A stretch of 26,963 bases of DNA from a virus: IMG/VR virus record IMGVR_UViG_3300030328_001922, positions 1-26,963 of that record; one strand, 5' to 3'. A program made the position numbers and the translations under genes. Under the pieces are notes generated by a model. The model was not told the DNA's origin and made no database searches. It was given only the letters and a program-made list of their open reading frames with translations. Of the stretch, positions 15,101 through 23,700 are shown in pieces; position 1 is the stretch's first letter, and every line of letters starts with the position of its first letter.

Positions 15101-17042
15101 CTTTTTGAACCTTAAATTTTTCCTGATTTGTTCTATGTAGAGTTTTAAGTAAGTCTTCAGCAGAACTAGAACCATAAGTATCATCAATTATATTTCGTAT
15201 TGAATCTATATTTATTGGATTCCAACCTTTTTTTAACAAAGGAAGTTTAGGTTTTGTAGCTTTATACTCAAAGAAATGTTTGAACTTTCTTCCAAATTTG
15301 GAGGTTTCAACCCATTCAGGTAAAGTTTGATTACCAAATACTGAATGTTTTCCAGAACCAAATACATTTTCAAAATTTTTACCAATCTGACCTTTACCAA
15401 AAACAGTTTTACCGAATACATTAAATACATGACTAAAGATTACTTCTTCACCAAATAGCATAGAAACATTCATAAGTCTTCTTACAATTGGATCAGAACT
15501 AAATCCAGTTGCAACTGATGGTAAACCTTGAGAGAATTCAGGTATATAATTATAATAATTTTCTAATGTAGGATCTTGTATTTTACTCCTAAGATATTCT
15601 GGAGTATATGGTGATTTACCAGTTAAAGCAGTATAGTTATGTGCATACCCCTCTCCAGAAAGCATGTTTCCGCCTAAGAATGTTGAAGCTTCTATAAATG
15701 CGCCTTTTCCAAATGGTGTACGTAATCCTAAAGCTGGCAAAGCCTTACCTTTGAATGCCCATCCTGACAATGCAAAACCTTTATTAGCTACTAATGCCTT
15801 AGCTACAAAAGGTAAAGATAGTAGTGCTGGTGGTCCATAAAAACCAACATCCTCATATATACTATCTGTACGTTGGTATGGTCTGTTCGCTGGATTAGAC
15901 ATTTTCTTTAACCAAGGAAATTTATTAAAAGTCTCTTCCGGAATCCAAGGTTCATTAGTATCGGGGTCTATTGCAGTACCTTCTTGATATCTATTATCGC
16001 CTTCTGTATACTGTATATTAGGCTTAAGACCTTTTATTTGACCTGTTAACCAAGAACCTAACGGACCACCTAACAAACGTGTTGCTGGATCAATTTGATC
16101 TCCATAAGTACTTTCATATGTTAGTTCAGGTAGGGTTGTAATAGCCGTAGTAAGGTTTATTAAACCATTCTTCAATGCATTATATCTTTCTTCTCTCCAT
16201 TCTTGACCACCAACAAGTGGAAACCCTTTTTGCCAAGAGGACATTGGTGTTAATGCATGGCTCCTTTTCTTTTGAATATCAATAAAATTATTTTTTATTT
16301 TAAAAGAATTAGAAGGCACAGAACCACCAAAAGCCTTTTCACTACCACCTAAATTATTTGAGCTAGTTCTTGTTACAGTTAATGCATCTGTATAATCAAC
16401 TATACCATCATTGTTTGTATCATATATTTCTATAAGTTCTTTATGTGAATTAATATAATTCAATTGTTCTTGTATTATTTCACCATCCTTAGTGTTTTTA
16501 AGTATAGCCCAAGCATGTTCTTTATCATTAGTGTATTGTATATTACTTGCTGTTATAGCTACTTCAAGGTCTTCGGAGGAGGTAGGTATATTATTTTCTA
16601 GGTTGTCTTGAAAAGAAATATTAGGCTTTGCACCTTTCAGATAGTTACTCTGAGTAGGATCAAACCCTTGCGGAAAATTGAACAAATCTAAACGTGTGGA
16701 ATCTTCTTCAGGAAATTTAGGTAAACCTTCAGGAAAAAATTTATTTGTATCAAGCTTTATATCAGTATTGAATGCATCAACAACATCCATATCAGATTCT
16801 TGAAAAGCGTTACCTACTGCGCCTATTCGTTCGTCTAATCGTTCCTTCAGTGTAAGTGGTAAAGCCGCTCCTACTTTTTCTAATTCTTCGTTTTTTTCTG
16901 TTCTTAATTGGTTATAGTTCTGTTCAGCTTCACTACCTCCTAAACTATTTAAAATATTATTCTGATCTTGACCAGCTTGATATACTGCTCTGTCAAGAAT
17001 TAAATCTTTAAGATCTTCTGTGTTTTGTTCTGATGTACTCAT
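12123..17042 (-). CDS. Internal virion protein (T7 gp16-like), 1639 aa
   Basis: Assigned from size, synteny (after gp15, before gp17) and architecture. In T7 this protein forms the core, is ejected, and helps build a channel across the envelope to pull in DNA. The sequence is long, mainly helical and charged. A hydrophobic Gly/Ala/Leu segment sits near 400-450 (GPPALLSLPFVAKALVANKG), and membrane-active helices are possible near the C-terminal third. It is longer than T7 gp16 (1318 aa). I could not find the lytic transglycosylase motif (Glu followed by GxMQ-like pattern) carried at the N-terminus of T7 gp16. An EF-hand-like calcium loop, DTNNDGIVDYTD, occurs at 208-219. Confidence 0.8.
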   Translation of the reverse strand: MSTSEQNTEDLKDLILDRAVYQAGQDQNNILNSLGGSEAEQNYNQLRTEKNEELEKVGAALPLTLKERLDERIGAVGNAFQESDMDVVDAFNTDIKLDTNKFFPEGLPKFPEEDSTRLDLFNFPQGFDPTQSNYLKGAKPNISFQDNLENNIPTSSEDLEVAITASNIQYTNDKEHAWAILKNTKDGEIIQEQLNYINSHKELIEIYDTNNDGIVDYTDALTVTRTSSNNLGGSEKAFGGSVPSNSFKIKNNFIDIQKKRSHALTPMSSWQKGFPLVGGQEWREERYNALKNGLINLTTAITTLPELTYESTYGDQIDPATRLLGGPLGSWLTGQIKGLKPNIQYTEGDNRYQEGTAIDPDTNEPWIPEETFNKFPWLKKMSNPANRPYQRTDSIYEDVGFYGPPALLSLPFVAKALVANKGFALSGWAFKGKALPALGLRTPFGKGAFIEASTFLGGNMLSGEGYAHNYTALTGKSPYTPEYLRSKIQDPTLENYYNYIPEFSQGLPSVATGFSSDPIVRRLMNVSMLFGEEVIFSHVFNVFGKTVFGKGQIGKNFENVFGSGKHSVFGNQTLPEWVETSKFGRKFKHFFEYKATKPKLPLLKKGWNPINIDSIRNIIDDTYGSSSAEDLLKTLHRTNQEKFKVQKEILENKSVQLNLFDGYTLPQELKTKGQGVVLPKDTPVEILNRSNQISENGNFGTRGSAGNIYNPLETERLSKEGISDFDYEKIVSDINSDPRYLTYLKSLTNNELDLDKLYGHVLDRQQDVTGRLSGDLSRKDFWGRDFLKRKMTVKTAKNPNSIQHWFVKNIVAPDLVNQSLLSELRDRAIAATELHQNVNIFSVNGPMKGLADNLVVGLTNVKRSRLILKELAAAKKQGFPITREVLDAIQKRVDESTKGLHANTKQGVEMMMSILKKRNTPEVAKALLDLFRASDDIHNWTDFDKWLQAKLIGGQFNDKIGDSILINEIQEMYINSVLSGPKTPLRALLGTGANLYLNNFNQAVGAILTEPFTGNTINRRASVAKLKGSLELIPESWNIFWKSMESNWSADINDIKTRFKGKRPNAPSKGEFEMLIAAAETRGSEGLQAAARVSNIVNNVNNGRWTNYNTRVLASIDDTARWLLARARAKEKAVLEVLGETGENAQLNEQVLKKIEDNYFNKLLDKEGNIQLTRDSWLRKQFEEITLTEDIGKLGEAFDNLFKLVPQAKPFYLFARTGINGIKLSTKNLPGIGALMDESRAILRHTGDDFTELHKYGIEDHETLAIARSLFTGRQAVGSTVTMIMIQKYMSGELTGNGPADRTLRNAWITSQEWKPNTISFGDLSIDYSALEPYNLLFSAIADIGDNMELMGPEWAEDRIQAVAFVIGRGVTSKTYLAGLHDLIEMVTFQNPRSWYKGIGSVMNNTAPLATLRSDIGQFINPYMKELDSDIWSTIRNRNQWAEGFAKPNPFTDPLPIKYDILNGDPIKNWNFFQRGFNMISPVQLNFKSNSPGRELLKNSNFDLNLSTRSYNGYSFRDDAYARSKFQNAIGNAPVSFNNRSFKNLEEALNYISRLKSIRDSVAQMENDSTNPGKSGLNPNKAYFHNTVINKLFRQAKKNAFLSIQDDPKIKELILKQDELRNANERSNLTTSPLFKLYR
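16386..16421 (-). other. EF-hand-like calcium-binding loop within the gp16-like gene
   Basis: Residues 208-219 read DTNNDGIVDYTD. Acidic or Asn ligands fall at loop positions 1, 3, 5, 9 and 12, with Gly at 6 and Ile at 8-equivalent neighbourhood, as in EF-hand or dockerin-type loops. Helices flank it (EQLNYINSHKELIEIY before). Confidence 0.55.
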
Positions 17043-17053
17043 GTATTATACCT

Positions 17054-19522
17054 CTATGATTTTAAATAATTTGGTGTTATAAGACTATATACACTTTGGA
17101 ACCCAATGGCAGGATCACTATATATACCATACGTAGCTAGTGCAAGTAGATGTAAGTATTGTTGTTGTCTAGATTGTCGGTCATTAAATTTAGTAGAATC
17201 ATTGAGATTAGCTAATAAACCCGAAAAAATAGGATCAAGATTGCCTTTTGAACGAATTTCGTTAATCTTGGCTTGAAGATTGTCATTAGTCTCGTTCTGT
17301 TTTTTTCCGGTAGTACCTTCTGACTGTGGAGGTTTTGCTATATGAGCTTTAATTATCTTTTGTATTATTTCATCCGGAGTACCGAATTCATTTATATTTA
17401 AACGTTTAGCTAGATCCTCAAAATAAGCTCGGTATGATTGATGATCTATTTTCCATCTATCCCTAATCTCATCCTCAGTGAAATTAAATGAACTCCACTT
17501 TGGATCATTAGGATCAAAATTAGGATCTGATAATATTAAATTTTTTATATATGGAGTAGTCTGCTCTATAACAGTATTTTCCAAATTTTTATCTTTGCCT
17601 AATGTGTTATCCATTTCCGAGACAGTTGCGTTTAGATCAGTCGTTCCTTGAACAGTTTGTGCTATTGGAATTGCTTGTATCCTCTTTATTGCCGCATTAA
17701 TTAGTGGGTTTTCTAGAGTTATTTCATCTTTTTTACCAGTTTTTGTCTCTTCAATTGGACCTAAAGGAGCTGGAGGTATACCGCTAAAAGCTGCTATATT
17801 TTTTGTCTCTTCTTTATCTGGAATTGTTGTACCATATAAAGCAAAAGCCATAAGAGTGTCGTGATCTCTTACTCCAAGTATTTCGTAAGCATATCTATAT
17901 CTTTGTTGCGCCCAATCAAGTCCTATTTCATTCATCTTTTGTTCTAGATCGGATGTCGGTAACCCGGGTACTGCAGCAAAAGTTGTATCACTTAAAATAT
18001 TATTAACATTACCTTCTATGGCATCCACCATTATCTTACCATTATCACCAGTAGCATCAATTCCTAATGCTATATTATCTATTTCATAGCTACTATCATC
18101 TTGATCTTTTAACAATGCATTTATTCTGTCTTTGATTTTTTGGGCTTCAGGACCTTCAGCATTTCTAAAAGTATCCCACTCTCCCTCAGATATTGCATAT
18201 TTTTGCAAGCTAGGATTATTTTCTATTAGCGTTTGCATGTCATCAGGAGTCATAGAACCTAACAAGCCACTTTCCTTCCTTAAGTTTATTAGCTTATCTT
18301 CAATAGTTAATAAATTGCTTTCTTTTTCTTGTTTTGTAGTCTCTTGTTTTCCCTTTATGATAGCGTTTTCTAGTGCTATGATTTCAGCTCTTTTATTTGG
18401 CCAATGCTCTTCAATCGTTGGATATTTGCCTTTTGCATTTTTTTTTAATCCAAGCTTTTTTGCCATATCTTCAGATATTTCTAGCTCAAGAAACCTATCT
18501 ATTATGCCTTCATCTGTGTAAGCCATTTCAGCTATCTTACTATGAATTAAATTCCAACCTTCTTGATTACCTATAACATCAGTACCTTTAGCGTTAGAAG
18601 TATTTCTAACACCGTCTAGAAGAATTGAAACATCTTGACCAGTCATTTCTTTACCATTCTTAGTACTATTCCCAAAAATCTGGAAAGCCTTTACTCGTTG
18701 TTCAGAACCAATCTGAACATTAACTTTTTGTCTTTCTTGAGTTAGCCAATTATCTTTAGCAGTTTGGATTTTCTTATTAAATCCAGTGTTACGTCTTATT
18801 TCAGGAGAAAAGTTATTTGCTCCACTGTTTTCTAATAGTTGTGCAATAACAGTATCAACTTTGACTGATGCCTGAGCGAAACTTTTTGGAGAAATATCTG
18901 CTATTCCTGTTTCCATTTCTTGGACTAACTGTTCTGGCATAGTTTTTGCTATACTATTTAAACGTTCGGCGGCAAATCCATATTGGTAGAATGGTGAGTG
19001 CTTTAGTATATGGTCAGCATTAATAAGTTTTTTTTCATTTTCTTTATCAACTATTGAATTACTTGCATTTTGATATTCCTGATGAACCCTCTTTAACAGC
19101 GTTAACTTATCGTTGAATTTTTTATCATTAGTTTTCTGATTGTTCTCTTCTTTCTTAAGAGCTTCAATTTTTTTATTAAGATCTTTAATTTCTTTCTCAA
19201 CAACTCCAATATTTTCGTATCCACCTTCTTTTAGTAGTCCTTTTCTCTTTTTTTCAAGCTCACTAATTGCTGCATTTATATCACTGAAATTTTGAGGTTC
19301 AGCTTCTCGGCCTTTAAGTTCTTCTTCTTTTTGCCACTTCAATCTTCGTCTTTTGACTTCATCTTTTAAAGACGAAGAGAAAGTTCCTAATGCTGCTGCA
19401 TTTTCTATAAACCTATCACTTAAATCTGAAGCAGCTTGAAGGTTTTGATTTTTTAAAGTACCAACATTGAAACGTGATCTTGATTTTAATTGAGTGATTC
19501 TGTTACTTGCTGATGATGCCAT
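17054..19522 (-). CDS. Internal virion protein (T7 gp15-like), 822 aa
   Basis: Assigned by position between gp14-like and gp16-like genes, by size (T7 gp15 is 747 aa) and by its helical, charged nature. In T7 gp15 stacks with gp16 in the ejected tunnel. A strong coiled coil is visible around 55-140 (VKRRRLKWQKEEELKGRE; AISELEKKRKGLLKEGG; VEKEIKDLNKKIEALKKEE). No membrane segment or cysteine-rich region is seen. The C-terminus reads LHLLALATYGIYSDPAIGFQ. The start at 19522 lies 34 bases after the gp14-like stop, and the gene ends 11 bases before gp16. Confidence 0.8.
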   Translation of the reverse strand: MASSASNRITQLKSRSRFNVGTLKNQNLQAASDLSDRFIENAAALGTFSSSLKDEVKRRRLKWQKEEELKGREAEPQNFSDINAAISELEKKRKGLLKEGGYENIGVVEKEIKDLNKKIEALKKEENNQKTNDKKFNDKLTLLKRVHQEYQNASNSIVDKENEKKLINADHILKHSPFYQYGFAAERLNSIAKTMPEQLVQEMETGIADISPKSFAQASVKVDTVIAQLLENSGANNFSPEIRRNTGFNKKIQTAKDNWLTQERQKVNVQIGSEQRVKAFQIFGNSTKNGKEMTGQDVSILLDGVRNTSNAKGTDVIGNQEGWNLIHSKIAEMAYTDEGIIDRFLELEISEDMAKKLGLKKNAKGKYPTIEEHWPNKRAEIIALENAIIKGKQETTKQEKESNLLTIEDKLINLRKESGLLGSMTPDDMQTLIENNPSLQKYAISEGEWDTFRNAEGPEAQKIKDRINALLKDQDDSSYEIDNIALGIDATGDNGKIMVDAIEGNVNNILSDTTFAAVPGLPTSDLEQKMNEIGLDWAQQRYRYAYEILGVRDHDTLMAFALYGTTIPDKEETKNIAAFSGIPPAPLGPIEETKTGKKDEITLENPLINAAIKRIQAIPIAQTVQGTTDLNATVSEMDNTLGKDKNLENTVIEQTTPYIKNLILSDPNFDPNDPKWSSFNFTEDEIRDRWKIDHQSYRAYFEDLAKRLNINEFGTPDEIIQKIIKAHIAKPPQSEGTTGKKQNETNDNLQAKINEIRSKGNLDPIFSGLLANLNDSTKFNDRQSRQQQYLHLLALATYGIYSDPAIGFQSVYSLITPNYLKS

Positions 19523-19556
19523 AATTAATTTTTAGGTTCTAGGGTTATTTTTTCCA

Positions 19557-20288
19557 TCAGGCAATTAAAAAAGATCCGCCTGCTGATCCGCCTGGTGGTC
19601 CGCCTCCTGATCCGCCGCCTCCTTTTTTATTTCTAGCCCAAGGTTTAGCTTTAAATAATTCACTAACACCAAAAGTTGTTAAACCTTTTGCAGCTAGATT
19701 AAACATTAACTTAGATCTAGAAGGTGCAGATTCTAAGTATGGAGCTACTGGAGTATGACCATGAGCTGGAGAGAATCGTATTGCTTGCCAAGCCTTATCA
19801 GCTTTACTAGCTGCATCTGAAGCAACTGTTGTATCTTTATAAGTCACTGTACGATCTTTAGCAAGGATCATTTGTGCAGTTTCGTAGGCTAAAGCATGAC
19901 CGACTTTTCTATATGGGTCATCAGCTACACGTTGTGCTGTAACACCTGTCTGTTCACCTGCATAGTCATTTTTATATAATTCAGTCAATGCTTCAATTTG
20001 TTTGAAACTATGGTGAGCATATAATTCATCTAATTGTTGATCGGCTTCAAGCCATTGGTCAACCATAGATTTATAAATATTATCTTGGTCAATTTCTTGA
20101 TCTATAACTTCATTTTTCCACTCAGAATTATTCAGAATAACATCTGACATATACTCTTCATTATCTAAGTTAAAATTAAGTAATTTAGCTCTGTTACGGG
20201 CAAAGACACCTTCTGTTTCAGCAGAATGTGCTGATATAGAAGATATTGCATCCAACCCAAACATCGTAGCTGATACTGCGTCACACAC
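19557..20288 (-). CDS. Internal virion protein (T7 gp14-like), 243 aa
   Basis: Begins MCDAVSATMFGLDAISSISA, matching the Met-Cys start and hydrophobic N-terminus of T7 gp14, a protein ejected into the outer membrane during infection. The central part is helical with many Gln and Glu. The C-terminus is an abrupt glycine-rich tail (GGGGSGGGPPGGSAGG) followed by SFLIA. Length is a little above T7 gp14 (196 aa). The first 8 bases overlap the end of the gp13-like gene. Confidence 0.82.
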   Translation of the reverse strand: MCDAVSATMFGLDAISSISAHSAETEGVFARNRAKLLNFNLDNEEYMSDVILNNSEWKNEVIDQEIDQDNIYKSMVDQWLEADQQLDELYAHHSFKQIEALTELYKNDYAGEQTGVTAQRVADDPYRKVGHALAYETAQMILAKDRTVTYKDTTVASDAASKADKAWQAIRFSPAHGHTPVAPYLESAPSRSKLMFNLAAKGLTTFGVSELFKAKPWARNKKGGGGSGGGPPGGSAGGSFLIA

Positions 20289-20712
20289 GGCAAAATTCGA
20301 TAAAGGTCAATTGGTTAGGACCATGCTTAAGTTCTCTTAAGAATTTGAATCCTAGAAACTTTAGAAGTTTAAGATGAACGGTATTACGTTTATCTACAAT
20401 ATTCCAAAGAAGTTTTTCTTTTCTGCTATCAACGAAACGTTTAGCTTCTCTAGCAAAGGTAATGGGATATTCATGTATTGCGGGTGTGCATAACATCCAT
20501 ATCGCACCGTTAGTATGTACTCCGGCTAATCCGGCAGTCTTGCCGTTAGGTACGGTAAAGTACACTGTATCGCCTATAAAAGCGGCTTGAGGAAGGTGGA
20601 AAAGCGGGAAATGGCCATGGCCCTCATAAACTTCTCTATAGTCGTCAGGGCGTAAATTAGAGGCCACTTCAACAGCAGCCTCCATTGTAATTGGGTGAAT
20701 GTATTTAGACAC
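20281..20712 (-). CDS. Internal virion or assembly protein (T7 gp13-like), 143 aa
   Basis: The stretch LLWNIVDKRNTVHLKLLKFL then GFKFLREL parallels T7 gp13 (WNYVWVGNTSHIRFLKTIG, then AVFHEEY). This is the DUF2833 family with a GNAT acetyltransferase-like fold, though enzymatic activity is not established. The hydrophobic centre (GAIWMLCTPAI) and Arg-containing REAKRFVDSRKEK helix also fit. T7 gp13 (138 aa) is needed for virion morphogenesis. It overlaps the tail tube B gene by 8 bases and gp14 by 8 bases. Confidence 0.82.
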   Translation of the reverse strand: MSKYIHPITMEAAVEVASNLRPDDYREVYEGHGHFPLFHLPQAAFIGDTVYFTVPNGKTAGLAGVHTNGAIWMLCTPAIHEYPITFAREAKRFVDSRKEKLLWNIVDKRNTVHLKLLKFLGFKFLRELKHGPNQLTFIEFCRV

Positions 20713-23700
20713 GTCTATAATATTTAGGGTTATAATCTCCTTCCCAAGTCATTGAATGAAGTGTTGCGGGAGCTGGATGAGATGATTTTAAATGTAAACT
20801 TAAATTAGTATTTCTATCGTATACAGGTATAGTATGTATATAATCGTCAGTAATACCTATTTTACTTGCTAAATAATTATCCCATTCTATAGATTCATAA
20901 GTTTTACTATAATCTGATCTACCTGTTCGTTTTAAAGTAGTTTCAATTAAACCTACTGAACCAAAAGTTAAATTAACTCTATGGACTACTAATGATCCAC
21001 GGGTTTCAGATTTCACTTGGCCTTCACCTGACTGTTGTATATAAATCGTAGGTAGTTCTACTTCAAATTCATATAGGTATCCTAGTATAATATCTTGTCC
21101 AGTCCAGTCACCTTCAAATTCTATATTAGTACTAGCTACTGTAGCTTCTCCATATTTACCAATATTATTACCAGAAGTATGGCAAAAGACTGCTAGTTGT
21201 TGAGAGCTATTATAACCATCTGGTTTTGTGAAACTAGTTTTATTCGTTGTTGCAGAATATGATAGTGAACCTGATGCAATGAGTGATTTAGTATCTAGAT
21301 GAACTAAGTATTCAGATGGAGCTGTACCTACTGATAATGTGTCTGTAGCTTTCTTAATATCTATAGCTTCTAACGTATAAGTACTGCTATTCTTTATAAC
21401 AGCATAATACGTATCATCCATTGATACATGATAAGTTACAGTACCCGGTAGTTCCCATCTAAACCAAGCATCTTGTACTCTTTGCTCACCTTGCGTATAG
21501 AATTTATAACCCCAAACTTCTTTGTTATTTTCAGTACCAAATAGAACCATCTGATTTTCTACTGATTCAGCTAGTAATGTGATATCATCTGGAAATAATT
21601 TTGATATTAGTTTAGTTTGTTCTAGTACTTGAGGTTCTCCATTCCTTTGTATACCAGCCATTTCATGGAATCTAGTACGTTTAGCAGTACTATTCAACCA
21701 ACCTGCAGAAGTACCTAAAGAAATTGGATGTGTTTTTTCATTAAATGCGTAAGATGATAAGAATGAAATTATAGCAGTTTCAGGTGTTAATTGTGTTTCA
21801 TCTGTTTTCAATAAGAACTGTTGTGAAGCACTAAATACTAATAAACCTGCATTAACTTCTACAGCATCAAATAATTCTGTTGGGTAGGTAGAACTAGATT
21901 GTAAATCAATTGGGTCAGCATTAGCTATAGTAAACGCAGTCTTAGCCCAGAAATTATAAAAGTCATTAGTTCTAGATAATATAACATTTTCTTCACTTAA
22001 TAATCCAATTCTATTTCTAAAGAAGAATATCTTATTAATTGTACTACCAACAAAAGATGGTTTAGGGTTAGTAATATCATCACCTACACCTCTTTCATCC
22101 CATGCAGGGTAACCGAATCTAAAGGCACCATTTGTATAAGCAGCATTAGACCCACCATTAATACTGAAATAACCATTGGTTAAAGTCTGTGCATTATTAC
22201 CTGTACCTGTAAGGTTGACAGCAACTCCAGCATTAGCATTACTAAGACTAGAAGCTAAAGCTATAGTATTAACACCAGCATTAATTGCATAATAAATAGT
22301 GTCATCTGTAAGACCTGCTAAAGTTGTACCTCCACCATTATCATATAAAAGAGTATCACCTGTAGATAAACCATGACCAGTAATAGTGATCTGCTCATTA
22401 CTAGTATTAACTGCAGATGTAGCAATTGTATGTTGTGTACTAGGTAAAACTCTAGTAAGATTTAAAGGCATGGTATCCGGATCAAATGCAATCTCTAAAT
22501 TCGGACCTGCACATTCTTCCCATACACCTGTACCAAAACGATTTGGAGTTAACTCAGCAGTAGCTGAAAATACCTGACTATTATTACCTGTACCTGTTAA
22601 GTCAATAGCAGTACTAGCATCAGCATTAGCTTTAGTAGTAGCTAGTTTGAAGTTATTTGCATCAGTTTTAATACAGTAGTATATTGTATCATCTGTTAAA
22701 CCTGCAAGTGTTGTACCACCTCCATTACTATAATGTACTTCATCTCCAGTTGAGAAGTTATGAGCAGTTAAAGTAATAGTTTCAGTGCTTGTATTAACAG
22801 CACTAGTAGCAACAGTACCACCTATATTTGTAGGTACATCTTGTCTTAAAGTTAAAGTATCAGCTGAAGGAACTGTACCTATTTCATGCCAACCATCTGT
22901 TGCATTACCACTTTTAAAATCAACGATAACACTATCAGTCGTAGCTAAACCATGTGCGGTTTTAGTAAAGGTTGCTATACCATGAGTATAAGTTAAAGAT
23001 GTAGAAGTAATAATACCAGCTGCAGCATCAGTAACATCAAATGTATTTTCTTTTACATTAGCTATAGTATATGTACCATCAGTAGCAGCTCCACTAAATG
23101 TAGCAACAATCTGATCTCCAGTTACTAAACCATGAGCTGTATCAGTTATAGTTACAGTATTTAAAGCAGTTGCTAAAGTTTGAGAATTATTACCTGCTCC
23201 TGTTAAATTTATAGCTGTACCAGCTGTTGCATTACCAGATGATGTAGCTAATTTTATAGTATCTTCATCTACAATAATAGCATAATATGTTGTATTATCA
23301 GTTAACCCTGTTAAAACTGTACCACTAGCATCATCATAAAGTAATGAAGTTCCGGTAGTAAATCCATGAGCTGTAATAGTAATAGTATCATTACTTGTAT
23401 TAACTGCACTAGTTGCTATAGTATTTGAACTACCTCTAGTATAATTTGCACTTTGAGCACTACTTGCAGTTCTAGTATAGACACCTGTTATTGAATTATT
23501 TTCATCTATATTATTAACTTTAAACTTAAGGTAATAATCATCTTGATCTTCACCACTATTAATTACCTTTACAATATAACCATGTCTACAAGTTCTTGGT
23601 AAATCATCAGGAGTATTAGCGTCTGATGTGATAATATCCATCAATTGGGTTTCTGAAGTCGTTACATTGAAAGGTGTAGAACGATATAAATGTATTCCAT

